Notes: generated from the sequence alone by a model not told the origin. A DNA stretch of 50,930 bases from Thermoanaerobaculia bacterium (GCA_027061805.1 JAMOWA010000026.1:1-50930); one strand, 5' to 3'; counted from the stretch's first letter, positions 35,746-47,229 are shown. Numbers and translations are program-made.

Positions 35746-37800
35746 TCAGGTGTTGCCCGGTTGCGGGGATCCCTGCTCGCCGCTGGCCTGGCGGTGGTTC
35801 CCTCCCAACCCCACCACCACCACCGTGACATCGTCTCCCAGTGGCCGCCCTCCGGAATGGCGTTCGAGCTCCCGTTCCAGGATGGCAAGGACTTCCCGCG
35901 GATGCCGGCCCGCCGCTCCGGAGAGGATCTCCGGAAGGCGATCGTACCCCAGGAGCTCCCCATCAGGACTGCGGGCCTCCACGAGACCATCGGAGTACAG
36001 CACGAGGATGCTCCCCGCCTCCCAGGAAATCTCGAGCTCCCGGGGCGAGCAGAGGCGGCTCCCCAGGGGGACCGACGGGATGGACAGCTCGCGCACGTCC
36101 CCACCGGCACCCACCAGCAGCGGGGGTGGATGGCCGGCGCTGGCCAGCCGGATCACCGAACGCTCCGGGTCCAGCTCAGCGACCGCCAGGGTCACCATGG
36201 TGTGGAAGGTGGTGCCGGCCATGAGCAGCCGGTTGGCGCGCCGCAGCAGGTCGCCCCCCCTGTACCCTTCGGAGACCAGGGTCCCGACCAGGGACTTCAC
36301 CGAGGCCATGAAGAGCCCCGTGGACAGGCCATGGCCCGCCACGTCACCCACGGCCACCACCAGGCGGCCGTCCTCGAGAGGGATGACGTCGAAGTAGTCA
36401 CCGCCGACATCCGCAGCCGGCAGGAACACCGCCTCCAGGTGAAGGCCGCCGTGGCTCAGCTCGCGGCCCGGGAGCAGCGACTCCTGGATCTGGCGGGCCA
36501 GCTCCATCTCGTGGGCGAGCCGCTCCTTCTCCCGGACCTCGGCCAGCATCCGCTCCACCGAGTCCGCCATGCCGTTGAAGGCCTGGGCCAGGTCTCCGAG
36601 CTGGTCGTGCCTCCTGACGGGGATCCGGTAGGCGAGGTTTCCACGCGCCAGCTCCCGGGCACCGCGCGTAAGACGCGAGACCGATCGCGTGATGGCCAGG
36701 ATCATCAGAATCGCCACGCTCACCACCACCAGGTAGAGGATGCCCAGGATGCCGGCCACGGCCAGGAGCCCCCTGGCGATGTGCTCGCCCAGCTCGTAGC
36801 GCGAACGGGTGAAGTCGCGCCAGACGTTGGCCGGCGAGGTCCGGAGCAGCGCCATGGTGGTGACGTCGCCCACCGGCTTCCCGGTGGCCGGCTCCAGGAT
36901 GGCCTGGCCCCGCCGGAACCAGATGATCCTCGGTTTCTCCAGGAAGGGGGCGTCCGGAGGGAGGTCCCAGGGACCCCAGACCCCGGTCACGTCCACCTCG
37001 CGGCCCGCCACCAGGAGCTTCGGCGCACCGTTCGTCTGCCCGTCCTCCACGGTGATGGTCCCGGGACGGCCCCCACCGGCGGGGTCCACCTCCAGGAGCA
37101 TGAAGGCCACGTCGTACCAGCCGGTCCGGTTGAACGCCCGGGCCGTCTCGTCGTCGAAGGGTGTCACGAAGGCCACGATGTCATCGTCCATGCGCAGGAC
37201 GATCCACGCCATGTCGGTGTCATCCTCCGCCGCGTGGAAGACGGTGTACCCCTCCTCCACCCATTCCGGCAACGGAGCGTTCCGGCTCCCTTCGGAACGG
37301 ACCACACGGCCGTCGAGCCGGGCCACCCACGCCACCCTGGTGAGGGGCTCGGGGGGATCCTTCCGGACCTCCTCGAGGATCCCGACCATCGCGTCCACGC
37401 CGTGGCGCCGCCCGGCCGTGCACGCCCTCCGGCACCTCCGCTGGAGCCGGTCCATCACGAGCTGGCTCTGATCGGCCCATCGCACGGAGGTGTACTGCCC
37501 CATGGCCATGTACAGCGCAGCCACGCCGATGAGCGACATGAAGATGAAGGGCGACAGCCCGATGAGAAGGTACGACAGGAAGAGGCGGACCCCGATCCGG
37601 TAGGTGAGCCGTTGCCACACGGCCACGAGGAGAAGGACGACCGTGATGATCAGCCACAGGGTGAACAGATCCGACAGGGCAGAGACGAGGCCCGCCCCCA
37701 TACCCATCCCCTTTGCCCCAGCCAGCCGTTCCAGGCCCGCACCGGCTCCGGTGACAGCCCCCGCGATCCACCACCACCGGCTGCGCAGCAGGCGCATCAT
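35746..37800 (-). CDS. Membrane-bound PP2C/SpoIIE-type protein phosphatase with HAMP domain
   Basis: 684-aa membrane phosphatase. Two N-terminal helices (about 37-65, 72-98) bracket a short loop. An extracytoplasmic sensor-like region (about 100-345) ends at a third helix (about 347-372). A HAMP linker (about 372-425, with [20 protein letters not shown]) and coiled coil ([20 protein letters not shown]) lead to a SpoIIE domain (about 445-670). That domain has metal-binding Asp in [43 protein letters not shown] and GDDVTVVVV. Such proteins dephosphorylate anti-anti-sigma or other phosphoproteins after sensing. Start ATG 37800 overlaps the tdk stop (ATGA). Confidence 0.9.
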   Translation of the reverse strand: MMRLLRSRWWWIAGAVTGAGAGLERLAGAKGMGMGAGLVSALSDLFTLWLIITVVLLLVAVWQRLTYRIGVRLFLSYLLIGLSPFIFMSLIGVAALYMAMGQYTSVRWADQSQLVMDRLQRRCRRACTAGRRHGVDAMVGILEEVRKDPPEPLTRVAWVARLDGRVVRSEGSRNAPLPEWVEEGYTVFHAAEDDTDMAWIVLRMDDDIVAFVTPFDDETARAFNRTGWYDVAFMLLEVDPAGGGRPGTITVEDGQTNGAPKLLVAGREVDVTGVWGPWDLPPDAPFLEKPRIIWFRRGQAILEPATGKPVGDVTTMALLRTSPANVWRDFTRSRYELGEHIARGLLAVAGILGILYLVVVSVAILMILAITRSVSRLTRGARELARGNLAYRIPVRRHDQLGDLAQAFNGMADSVERMLAEVREKERLAHEMELARQIQESLLPGRELSHGGLHLEAVFLPAADVGGDYFDVIPLEDGRLVVAVGDVAGHGLSTGLFMASVKSLVGTLVSEGYRGGDLLRRANRLLMAGTTFHTMVTLAVAELDPERSVIRLASAGHPPPLLVGAGGDVRELSIPSVPLGSRLCSPRELEISWEAGSILVLYSDGLVEARSPDGELLGYDRLPEILSGAAGRHPREVLAILERELERHSGGRPLGDDVTVVVVGLGGNHRQASGEQGSPQPGNT

Positions 37801-38420
37801 CCCTCGCCACGGTCCGGGGCCGCCGGTGGCGGGAACAGCCACGGGTCGTTCCCCTGCACCGCCCCCTCGGGCTCGTGGCACCGGCGGCACCGGGCCTCGT
37901 AGACGTCCGCAGCACCCACCACCACCTGCTCCCGGGAGGCCACGAGCCGTTGCGTGGAGTTCGCGGGCGCGCCGCAGCGGGAGCAGATGGCGGTGATCTT
38001 CTGGACCTGCTCGGCGATGGCCAGGAGCTGCGGCATGGGCCCGAAGGGAACGCCCCGGTAGTCCATGTCCAGCCCCGCCACGATCACGCGCTTGCCGAGA
38101 TCGGCCAGGTGGGAGCAGACGCCGGGCAGCCCCTCGTCGAAGAACTGGGCCTCGTCGATGCCGATGACCTCCGTCCGGGGATCCAGGAGCCGCTGGACGT
38201 CCCCGGAGGATTCCACCGCCACGGACGGGATCCTCCACTGGGAGTGGGAGACGATCTCCTCCTCGGCGTAGCGGGTGTCGAGGGCGGGCTTGAACACCTG
38301 GAGCCTCAGGCGGGCGATGGCCGCCCTCCGGAGCCTGCGGATGAGCTCCTCCGACTTTCCGGAGAACATGGGACCGGTGATCACCTCGATCCACCCCGAG
38401 CCCGGCCGTGCATACATCAT
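37797..38420 (-). CDS. tdk: Thymidine kinase (type II)
   Basis: 207-aa enzyme that phosphorylates thymidine for DNA precursor salvage. P-loop [10 protein letters not shown] at about 16-25, Walker B region [12 protein letters not shown], the [16 protein letters not shown] segment, and zinc ligands in CSRCGA and CRRCHE. The lasso-type segment [13 protein letters not shown] is also typical. Length fits. Start ATG 38420 ([16 protein letters not shown]) was chosen because the P-loop begins at the usual distance; the SD is weak. It overlaps the phosphatase gene by 4 nt. Confidence 0.92.
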   Translation of the reverse strand: MMYARPGSGWIEVITGPMFSGKSEELIRRLRRAAIARLRLQVFKPALDTRYAEEEIVSHSQWRIPSVAVESSGDVQRLLDPRTEVIGIDEAQFFDEGLPGVCSHLADLGKRVIVAGLDMDYRGVPFGPMPQLLAIAEQVQKITAICSRCGAPANSTQRLVASREQVVVGAADVYEARCRRCHEPEGAVQGNDPWLFPPPAAPDRGEG

Positions 38421-38436
38421 CGCGGACACCCCGTCA

Positions 38437-39012
38437 TCACCGGCACAGACTACCACCCTCCGGGGGGTCGAACGCGCCGGGGTTGTACCAGGGAGCGAGG
38501 GCGCCGAGGACGGCATCCTCGAAGGCGTGCGGGCGGTCGATGAGGTCACCGGTGAGCACGCCGAAGGTGCCCCGGCCGGACCGGATGTCGTGCCCCCGGG
38601 ACCACCGGTCGATGGCGTCACCCAGCTCCACGCCGTCCAGCACCCATCCGGCAAGCTCCAGGGGGAGCTGGAGGCCGGGACCGCTGGCCACCCACTCGTT
38701 CCCGCCATCGGTGGCCGCGGCCCAGTTCCTGAGCACCACGATCCGCTGCCGGGCATCGAGGACGGCCACGCCTCCCTCCAGCCCCAGGGCCAGGTCCGCC
38801 CCGCTGGACGCCAGGGCGGCACGGGCCCGGTTCCGGGCCCCCGTCACGCCCTCGGCCTCGCTCATGGGCATCTCGCTCACCCCGCTGGGCACCGCCACCG
38901 GAACCACGTCCGACACCCCGCCCGGTGGCCAGCCCAGGCGCCTCAGGCTCTCCACCGCCCGCTCCACGGCCTCCAGCTTCGCCCGGCGGAGCGTTCCCAC
39001 CGCCAGACGCAT
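38437..39012 (-). CDS. yjjX: Inosine/xanthosine triphosphatase (YjjX-like NTPase)
   Basis: 191-aa housecleaning enzyme that hydrolyses non-canonical ITP/XTP. It begins with [12 protein letters not shown] (usually VGTxNPxKxxAV), then [33 protein letters not shown], and [13 protein letters not shown] with the active-site region of the family. Start ATG 39012 overlaps the nth stop by one base. The group nth-yjjX-tdk joins DNA repair and nucleotide-pool maintenance genes. Confidence 0.82.
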   Translation of the reverse strand: MRLAVGTLRRAKLEAVERAVESLRRLGWPPGGVSDVVPVAVPSGVSEMPMSEAEGVTGARNRARAALASSGADLALGLEGGVAVLDARQRIVVLRNWAAATDGGNEWVASGPGLQLPLELAGWVLDGVELGDAIDRWSRGHDIRSGRGTFGVLTGDLIDRPHAFEDAVLGALAPWYNPGAFDPPEGGSLCR

Positions 39013-39644
39013 CACACCCCCACCCTGGGGCACACCGGGGCCAGGCTGCACCGCTCGCAGGCGGGGCTCCGGGCCGTGCACACCCTGCGGCCATGGAGGA
39101 TCAGCCGCATGGAGAAGGGAATCCACTCGCCCCGGGGAACCAGCGCCTCAAGGTCCGCCTCGATCTTCAAGGGATTCTCGTGATCCGTCAGGCCCAGGCG
39201 CCTCGACAGGCGCCTCACGTGGGTGTCCACCGCGATCCCGGCGGGTATCCCGAAGGCCTCCCCCAGCACAACGTTGGCCGTCTTCCGGCCCACCCCGGGC
39301 AGCCTCACCATGGCCTCCACATCACGGGGCACCTCGCCGCCGTGGTCCGCCACGATGGCCCGGGCCGCCCCCCGGATGGCGCGGGCCTTGTTCCGGAAGA
39401 AGCCCGTGGGCCGGATCACCTCCTCGATCTCCTCGAGCGGGGCCGCCGCCAGCTCCGCCGGGCCGGGCCAGCGGCGGAACAGCTCCGGCGTCACCTGGTT
39501 GACCCGCTCGTCCGTGCACTGGGCCGACAGGATGGTCGCCACCAGGAGCTCCCAGGGGCTCCTGAAGTCCAGCTCGCAGGCGGCCTCCGGGTACTCCCGC
39601 ACGAGCAGGCGGGCGATCTCGCGGGCGCGCCGGACCCTGTCCAT
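39012..39644 (-). CDS. nth: Endonuclease III
   Basis: 210-aa base-excision repair glycosylase/AP lyase for oxidised pyrimidines. It has the helix-hairpin-helix LPGVGRKTANVVL with catalytic Lys121, the catalytic Asp140 in VDTHVRRLSRRLG, and the 4Fe-4S cluster ligands C189, C196, C199, C205 (C-x6-C-x2-C-x5-C). Length matches E. coli Nth. It is the first gene of the minus-strand nth-yjjX-tdk-phosphatase-kinase run. Confidence 0.95.
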   Translation of the reverse strand: MDRVRRAREIARLLVREYPEAACELDFRSPWELLVATILSAQCTDERVNQVTPELFRRWPGPAELAAAPLEEIEEVIRPTGFFRNKARAIRGAARAIVADHGGEVPRDVEAMVRLPGVGRKTANVVLGEAFGIPAGIAVDTHVRRLSRRLGLTDHENPLKIEADLEALVPRGEWIPFSMRLILHGRRVCTARSPACERCSLAPVCPRVGV

Positions 39645-40191
39645 GGGCGTGATTCTACACGTCCCGGGCGTGGTCGGGCGCGGGCCCCACAGTCACCGGC
39701 CAGCCCCGGCCCACTGGCCTCTCCACTCGCCGGGGCATCCCCCCGGAAATGAAACCACTTGGAATATGAATGAACACTCATTCAGTGATATTGACAGAGA
39801 CCCGATCGCAATTGATTGATTCCACAAAGGATATAACCATATTCCCTCTTGACAAATGAGCCAATCGGCGGCACCCTTGTGGAAGCTGACAACCAGACAG
39901 CCAACCCGGGGGGGGAAGGTGCTCTCACGAACATCCGTTGCCGGACGGTTCGACGCGAGACGGTGGAGGCGGCCGTGAGAACCGCGGAGCCCCTCCACCT
40001 GGCCCTCCCTCCCTGGCATCACGGCTTCCTCGCCATCCACGGTTTCCTCTAGCCAGTCTCCTTCCCTGGACTCTTCATCCACCTGCGAAGGAGGAAACGT
40101 ACGGCCTGTGATTGATCCAGCCCACCCGGCCTCCCGGCCTGTGCCGGGTCTCGGTTCCCGGTGGGCAGACTCTACATTCTGGGGGGAATCC
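39645..40191. other. 547-bp divergent intergenic region, AT-rich centre
   Basis: This gap between nth (-) and the OFA transporter (+) has no convincing gene. It has a markedly AT-rich core (about 39748-39860), two perfect TTGACA hexamers on the plus strand (39791, 39849) without good -10 partners, a TATAAC at 39832, and a FadR-like palindrome (separate entry). The rest is ordinary GC-rich spacer with an isolated SD-like GGAGG near 40090. Confidence 0.7.
39767..39784. promoter_or_regulatory. FadR/TetR-type operator palindrome
   Basis: TGAATGAACACTCATTCA: perfect 7-bp arms TGAATGA and TCATTCA with a 4-nt spacer. This closely matches the Bacillus FadR (TetR family) operator consensus TGAATGAMTARTCATTCA, with both arms exact. 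It lies just upstream of a TTGACA hexamer (39791) in the AT-rich part of the gap before the transporter-porin-acs operon. The DNA match is direct; that a FadR-type repressor binds is inference, since no tetR gene lies in the window. Confidence 0.65.
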
Positions 40192-41514
40192 ATGAATGAC
40201 CAGCGCGTCATGAACCGTTGGATTGTGGTCGTCGGAGCGCTCCTCATCCAGCTCTGCCTGGGTGCCATCTACGCCTGGAGCGTCTTCACCAAGAAGCTCA
40301 CCATTCCCATCGCCGAGGGAGGTGTCTACGGGTTCTCGGCCCAGCAGGCCGCCTGGGTGTTCTCGGCAGGTCTCGCGGTGTTCGCCATCGTCATGGTGGC
40401 CTCCGGCCGGTACCTGCCCAAGATCGGTCCCAGGCCCCTGGCCATGGCCGGCGGCCTGCTCCTGGGTGCCGGCTACATCCTTGGAGGCATCTTCGGCAGC
40501 ACCTTCGGCGCTCAGTTCTTCTTCATCGGCATCCTGGGTGGCGCCGGCATCGGCCTCGCCTACGTTGTCCCCATCTCGGTGGCCATCCGGTGGTTCCCCG
40601 ACAGGAAGGGCATGGTCACCGGCCTGGCGGTGGCGGGCTTCGGCTTCGGCGCCACCATCTGGGTCAAGCTGGCCGGGAGCTGGTTCGGCGGCCTCCTCAA
40701 CACCACGCACGTGCTGGGCAGGCCCGGAGTCCAGAGCGTCTTCATCATCTACGGCATCGTGTTCGCCGTGGTGGTCCTCCTGGGCTCCACGGTGATGATC
40801 TATCCGCCGGAGGGGTGGAAGCCCGAGGGCTGGGAACCCGCTCCGCCAGTGGCGGGCAAGGCCACCGGCACCATCGAGCTCACCAGCGGCGAGATGCTCA
40901 GGACACCGCAGTTCTACATGCTCTGGCTCATGTTCATCGGCTCCGCGCTGGCCGGCCTCATGGTCATCTACTGCATCCGGCTGTTCGGCATCGACGCCCT
41001 TCAGGCCAGCGGCGCCGTGGCCGACATGAAGACCGCCGGCACCATCGCCGGCACCGCCATGGCGTGGTACGCCATCCTCAACGGCCTGGGCCGCATCGCC
41101 TGGGGTACCGTCTCCGACGCCATCGGACGGAAGATGGCCCTCCTGGCCATGTGCACCTTCCAGGGCATCATCATGCTGCTCTTCTTCAAGATGGGGGCGA
41201 GCCCCCTCGGTCTCATCATCGGAGCCAGCATCATCGGCTTCAACTTCGGCGGCAACTTCGCGCTGTTCCCCGCCGCGACCGCCGACTACTTCGGCAACAA
41301 GAACGTCGGACCCAACTACGGGTGGGTCTTCACCGCCTACGGCGTGGCAGGCATCATCGGCCCCCAGGTGGCGGGCTACTTCAAGGACATGGCCAGGGGT
41401 GCCGGCGTGGAGCTGTGGACCAAGCCGTTCATCATCGCCGGTGTCTCCTGCCTGGTGGCCGCAGCCCTCGCGCTCGGCCTGAAGGCCCCCAGGGCCCACG
41501 GGAGTGCATCATGA
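40192..41514 (+). CDS. OFA-family MFS transporter (oxalate/formate-antiporter type)
   Basis: 440-aa inner-membrane protein with about 12 hydrophobic helices. It opens with RWIVVVGALLIQLCLGAIYA, WSVFTKKL, a signature of OFA-family transporters, and contains YVVPISVAIRWFPDRKGM and FGFGATIWVKL in the first half and GRIAWGTVSDAIGRKMAL in the second. OFA transporters move small carboxylates such as oxalate, formate, lactate or acetate. Its ATGA-coupled porin and the acetyl-CoA synthetase gene that follows suggest acetate or a similar short acid. Start ATG 40192 has GGGGGGAA upstream; a GTG at 40108 would add 28 residues that look non-homologous. Confidence 0.85.
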   Translation: MNDQRVMNRWIVVVGALLIQLCLGAIYAWSVFTKKLTIPIAEGGVYGFSAQQAAWVFSAGLAVFAIVMVASGRYLPKIGPRPLAMAGGLLLGAGYILGGIFGSTFGAQFFFIGILGGAGIGLAYVVPISVAIRWFPDRKGMVTGLAVAGFGFGATIWVKLAGSWFGGLLNTTHVLGRPGVQSVFIIYGIVFAVVVLLGSTVMIYPPEGWKPEGWEPAPPVAGKATGTIELTSGEMLRTPQFYMLWLMFIGSALAGLMVIYCIRLFGIDALQASGAVADMKTAGTIAGTAMAWYAILNGLGRIAWGTVSDAIGRKMALLAMCTFQGIIMLLFFKMGASPLGLIIGASIIGFNFGGNFALFPAATADYFGNKNVGPNYGWVFTAYGVAGIIGPQVAGYFKDMARGAGVELWTKPFIIAGVSCLVAAALALGLKAPRAHGSAS

Positions 41515-42911
41515 ACACGACAACGGCACGACGGAAGGTGGCTCTCCTGACGGCCATTCTCCTGCTTGCCGCCGTGGTCCCGGGCCTCGCACAGACCCAG
41601 AACCCCGACCCGCAGCAGCTCCTGGAGCAGATCAAGGCGCTCCAGCAGCAGCTCGCGGCCCAGCAGGAGCAGAACCGTCAGCTCCAGCAACAGCTCCAGG
41701 AGCTCCAGGGAACCGTCTCGGCCCTGGCCGAGACCCAGAAGAAGCAGGGCGCCGAGATCGAGAAGATCCCCGAGAAGGTCGTGGAACACGCGCCGGTGAA
41801 ACCCGCCGGCAAGGAGAAGATCTTCATCAAGGGATTCGTCAGCGCCACATTCTTCGCCCAGGACGCCGACTTCGTCTTCGGGAACGGCCAGAACGCCGAG
41901 TTCCCCAGGGCCGAGTACGACAGGAACGAGTGGTTCACCGGTGGCGACGTCCGGAACACCCGGCTCGACATCGGGTTCAACGGCCCCATGCTGGCGAAAT
42001 GGAGCTCCGGCGGCCTGGTGGAGGTGGACTTCTTCGGCGGCTACAACGGCACCGGAGCCTTCAGTCACCAGCAACCGCACCTCCGGCTGCGGCTGGCCTA
42101 CCTGGAGCTGAAGAAGAACCGGACGAAGATCCGCTTCGGACAGGACTGGTCGCCGCTGTTCGGCGAGTGGCCCATCTCCTCGTCCCACATCGCCTTCCCC
42201 CTGGGCTACGGTTCCGCTGGCTACGTGGGCTGGCGGTTCCCCGGCTTCTACATCTGGCAGGGACTCAACTCGAAGGACGCCCCCGTGAAGTTCCAGTTCC
42301 AGGGTGGGATCTTCGAGGGATCGTGGAACGGCCCGGGGCCGCCCACGTCCTCCCTGAGCGCTGGCAACGTGGGGTTCAACCCGCAGTTCGAGGCGCGGCT
42401 CAACATCCTGGGCAAGGGATGGAAGGTCTACATGGTCGGCCACTACGACAGGAAGGACCTCAAGGGCGTGGGTGAGATCGTCCCGGATCCTCCCATCGAC
42501 GACAGCATCACCGGCACCGCCTTCGAGCTGGGCGCCAAGTTCACACCCGGCAACTGGCTCCTCCACGGCAACATCTACTGGGGCCAGGGCATCGGGCAGC
42601 AGTTCGGCGCCATCACCCAGTTCGGCGACATCGCCTCGTGGGGCGGCTGGTTCCAGGTGGGCTACAACTTCACCGACCACTGGAGCCTGTACGGCTTCTA
42701 CGGCATGGAGGACCCCGACAACGACGATGTCCTGACGTGGATCGGCGACGGGGGCCGCATGGAGAACACCATGTACAACCTCCATCTCCGGTACGCCATC
42801 GGGCCCTACTGGTTCGGCCTGGAGTATCTGCACGACGAGCTCAAGGTCGGCCCCGAGGAGGACACGGTGAAGGGCAACCAGTTCGCCCTGAGCTGGCTCT
42901 ACAAATTCTAG
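41511..42911 (+). CDS. Outer-membrane porin, DcaP-like, with N-terminal coiled coil
   Basis: 466-aa exported protein. A signal peptide (LLTAILLLAAVVPGLAQ) is followed by a Gln/Leu-rich coiled coil (about 33-85: QQLLEQIKALQQQLAAQQEQ) and a 16-stranded-barrel-like domain of alternating hydrophobic strands ending in the outer-membrane signal F at the C-terminus (SWLYKF). The segment NTRLDIGFNGP and the barrel resemble DcaP-type porins for dicarboxylate or other small-molecule uptake. Start ATG 41511 overlaps the transporter stop (ATGA). With its neighbours it supplies the outer-membrane step for the same nutrient. Confidence 0.82.
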   Translation: MNTTTARRKVALLTAILLLAAVVPGLAQTQNPDPQQLLEQIKALQQQLAAQQEQNRQLQQQLQELQGTVSALAETQKKQGAEIEKIPEKVVEHAPVKPAGKEKIFIKGFVSATFFAQDADFVFGNGQNAEFPRAEYDRNEWFTGGDVRNTRLDIGFNGPMLAKWSSGGLVEVDFFGGYNGTGAFSHQQPHLRLRLAYLELKKNRTKIRFGQDWSPLFGEWPISSSHIAFPLGYGSAGYVGWRFPGFYIWQGLNSKDAPVKFQFQGGIFEGSWNGPGPPTSSLSAGNVGFNPQFEARLNILGKGWKVYMVGHYDRKDLKGVGEIVPDPPIDDSITGTAFELGAKFTPGNWLLHGNIYWGQGIGQQFGAITQFGDIASWGGWFQVGYNFTDHWSLYGFYGMEDPDNDDVLTWIGDGGRMENTMYNLHLRYAIGPYWFGLEYLHDELKVGPEEDTVKGNQFALSWLYKF

Positions 42912-42933
42912 GACTGGAAAGGAGATTGGAAAG

Positions 42934-44967
<2,034 letters not shown>

Positions 44968-44989
44968 CCCTCCGGTCGGCATCGAACCC

Positions 44990-45016
44990 GGCGGCCGGGC
45001 CCTGAGCCCGGCCGCC
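44990..45016 (+). terminator. Likely terminator after acs
   Basis: Perfect 11-bp stem GGCGGCCGGGC / GCCCGGCCGCC with a 5-nt loop lies 22 bp past the acs stop. It is followed by GATTTCC, a weak U-run. It lies between convergent genes and may act in both directions. Confidence 0.65.
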
Positions 45017-45093
45017 GATTTCCGATGGCTCACGATGTCATCTGAGTTTTCCGCCCGGTGAGCCAGTCCGGTCATTCACGACCGGAAGTCGGC

Positions 45094-46452
45094 TCAGCCG
45101 GCCACGCGGCCCACGGCGCGGTCCAGGGCCGAGAGACCCTCGGCGATGTCCTCGGCGGTGACATCCAGGAACGGCCGGAACCGGATGGACCGGTCGCCGC
45201 AGGGCAGGGCGAAGACCCCCTCCTCCCGGGCGGCCTCCAGGACCCTGCCGCGGGTCTCGCCATCGGCCAGGTCGAAGGCGCACATGAGGCCGCGGCCGCG
45301 GACGTTGGTCACGGCGCCGGGGTGGGCCGAGGCCAGGTCGTGGAGCCCATCGAGCAGCCGGCGTCCCTGCTCACGCACGTTCTGGAGGAGGTTTTCCTCC
45401 CGGATGATCTCCAGGTAGCGGGTGGAGCGCACCATGTCCACCAGGTTGCCCCCCCACGTGGAGTTGATCCGCGAGGACACGGCAAAGACGTTGTCCTCCA
45501 CCTCGTCGAGCCGGGCCGAGGCCGCGATGCCACAGACCTGCACCTTCTTGCCGAAGGAGAAGATGTCCGGCTCCACGCCCAGGGACTGCCAGGCCCACCA
45601 CTCTCCGGTGAGCCCGAAGCCCGTCTGCACCTCGTCGAAGACCAGGAGGAACCCGTGGGAGTCCGCCATGCGCCGGAGCTCCGCCAGGAACTCGGGCCGG
45701 AAGTGGTTGTCGCCGCCCTCACCCTGGATCGGCTCCACGATCAGGCAGGCGATGTCGTCCCCGTGTTTCCGGACCGCCTCCTGGATCTGCTCCAGCGAAC
45801 GGGCCTCGGCCGCCTTCACCTCGTCGAGGTGCTCGGCCAGGGGGAAGATCATCTTGGGATTGTCCACCCTGGGCCAGTGGAACTTGGGGAAGTACTGGGT
45901 CTTCCTGGGATCGGCGGTGTTGGTGATGGAGAGCGTGTACCCGGTGCGGCCGTGGAAGGCCTGCCGGAAGTGGATCACCTGGGTCCCCACCTCGGCCCTC
46001 AGCCCACGGGCCATGTTGCGCCGGACCTTCCAGTCGAAGGCCGTCTTGAGGGCGTTCTCCACCGCGAGCGCCCCGCCCTCGATGAAGAAGAGGTGGTCCC
46101 CATGACTCGATGGCACCGCGACCGTGGCGAAGGTCTCCACGAACTCGGCCATCATGGTGGTGTACACGTCCGAGTTGGCCGGCTTGACCAGGGCCGCCTG
46201 CTGCAGCCTCTCCAGGAAGGAGGGCTCGAGCATGGCCGGATGGTTGTACCCGATGGGCGTGGAGGCGAAGTTGGTGTAGAAGTCCAGCAGGACCTTGCCG
46301 GTGAGGCCATCCACGAGGCGCGAGCCCCGGGAGGCACGGTAGTCGGGAACCACGTGGAACCCATCCACCAGCATGTGCTTCCGGAGGACGTCGTGGACCT
46401 CTCCCGGCGTGACCGTGCCCCTGGGACTGTCGGATCCTGTTCCGTTGCTCAT
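45094..46452 (-). CDS. lat: L-lysine 6-aminotransferase
   Basis: 452-aa PLP-dependent class III aminotransferase that removes the epsilon-amino group of lysine, yielding a semialdehyde that cyclises to piperideine-6-carboxylate. Family marks: LLDFYTNFASTPIGYNHP, FFIEGGALAVENALKTAFDW, LIVEPIQGEGGDNHFRPEFL, VFDEVQTGFGLTGEWWAWQ and the Schiff-base lysine in FSFGKKVQVCG. NSTWGGNLVDMVR also fits Lat. Length matches. Start ATG 46452 has GAGGGTG upstream. No lysine riboswitch or downstream dehydrogenase gene lies here; it stands 52 bp after infC on the same strand. Confidence 0.9.
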   Translation of the reverse strand: MSNGTGSDSPRGTVTPGEVHDVLRKHMLVDGFHVVPDYRASRGSRLVDGLTGKVLLDFYTNFASTPIGYNHPAMLEPSFLERLQQAALVKPANSDVYTTMMAEFVETFATVAVPSSHGDHLFFIEGGALAVENALKTAFDWKVRRNMARGLRAEVGTQVIHFRQAFHGRTGYTLSITNTADPRKTQYFPKFHWPRVDNPKMIFPLAEHLDEVKAAEARSLEQIQEAVRKHGDDIACLIVEPIQGEGGDNHFRPEFLAELRRMADSHGFLLVFDEVQTGFGLTGEWWAWQSLGVEPDIFSFGKKVQVCGIAASARLDEVEDNVFAVSSRINSTWGGNLVDMVRSTRYLEIIREENLLQNVREQGRRLLDGLHDLASAHPGAVTNVRGRGLMCAFDLADGETRGRVLEAAREEGVFALPCGDRSIRFRPFLDVTAEDIAEGLSALDRAVGRVAG

Positions 46453-46504
46453 GACACACCCTCCGTGTACGAATTTCCGAGTTCTGGGGGGAAAGAAGGT
46501 CGCC

Positions 46505-47104
46505 CTACTCGGTCTGTCCGGCCGGTTCGGCCTCCGCCTTCGGAGCGGCCGGCTTCCCCTTGAGGGGGCTGAACACCATGGTCAGGTCGCGCCCCTCCAG
46601 CTCCGGGGTAGGCTCGCGATCCACCTTGGCGATGTCGGCCAGCTCCTCCCGGACCTTCCTGAGAATCTCGTAGCCGTTCTCGGGGCGCCGCATCTCGCGC
46701 CGCCGGAACATGATGGTCACCTTGACGTGCTTGCCCTGCTCGAGGAACTTCCTGGCACGCCGGGTCTTGGTCTGGAAGTCGTGCTCGTTGATGTTCGGGC
46801 GGTACTTGACTTCCTTGACCTCCACGTGGTGCTGCTGCTTCTTGGCCTCACGGGCCTTCTTCTCCTGCTCGTAGCGGTACCGGCCGTAATCCAGGATCTT
46901 GCACACGATGGGGCGGGCATTGGGGGCCACCTCCACGAGATCGAGCCCCTTGGATCGGGCGATCCGGAGGGCCTCCTCGACCGGAACGATGCCGAGCTGG
47001 GTCCCGTCCTCGTCCACCAGACGGACCGGGGAGAGGCGGATTCGCTCGTTGATGCGGACCTTGGGTTGTTCGGGATCTTCACGAAAACGGTAGGCGCGTT
47101 TGAT
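46505..47104 (-). CDS. infC: Translation initiation factor IF-3, with AUC start codon
   Basis: 199-aa factor that binds the 30S subunit and checks start codons. The full N-terminal domain begins at AUC 47104-47102 (ATC AAA CGC GCC TAC), with AGGGAGGG 5 nt upstream and an in-frame TGA ten codons further up. No ATG/GTG/TTG lies between. The first usual start, GTG 47017, would cut off the conserved RFREDPEQPKVRINERIR and is therefore wrong. The rest has LGIVPVEEALRIARSKGLDL, VEVAPNARPIVCKILDYGRY, RKFLEQGKHVKVTIMFRRRE and the C-terminal IF-3 domain. Rare start codons on infC are known (AUU in E. coli) and let IF-3 repress its own mRNA. No thrS or rpmI-rplT is adjacent. Confidence 0.93.
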   Translation of the reverse strand: MKRAYRFREDPEQPKVRINERIRLSPVRLVDEDGTQLGIVPVEEALRIARSKGLDLVEVAPNARPIVCKILDYGRYRYEQEKKAREAKKQQHHVEVKEVKYRPNINEHDFQTKTRRARKFLEQGKHVKVTIMFRRREMRRPENGYEILRKVREELADIAKVDREPTPELEGRDLTMVFSPLKGKPAAPKAEAEPAGQTE

Positions 47105-47167
47105 CTTTTTCCCTCCCTGTTCTGCGTTGTCTCATGGACGGCACGGCGCCGTCGCCACGTCGCGCCG

Positions 47168-47192
47168 AGTATAGCAAACAACACGGTTGTTT
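47168..47192 (-). promoter_or_regulatory. infC promoter (extended -10) with adjacent dyad
   Basis: On the minus strand TGCTATACT (47176-47168) is an extended -10 element about 64 bp upstream of the AUC start. No convincing -35 is needed or seen. Just upstream, AAACAAC-CGT-GTTGTTT (47192-47176, sharing one base with the -10 element) is a perfect 7-bp inverted repeat, which could be an operator or help set the upstream gene's 3' end. Confidence 0.5.
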
Positions 47193-47229
47193 CCGATCCG
47201 CATGCAGAAGACGATCACCGGGCCCCGGT

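Noticed and set aside
39849-40052. A 67-aa plus-strand frame in the transporter upstream gap
   Set aside because: No RBS, begins at a weak start codon in the AT-rich promoter zone and has no recognisable features.
40108-40191. Upstream GTG start for the OFA transporter
   Set aside because: The nearest GGAGG is too far (about 13 nt) and the added 28 residues are not membrane-like; ATG 40192 with GGGGGGAA is better.
46453-46504. Lysine riboswitch upstream of the lysine aminotransferase
   Set aside because: Only 52 bp separate the gene from infC, too short for the L-box structure, and no conserved elements are seen.
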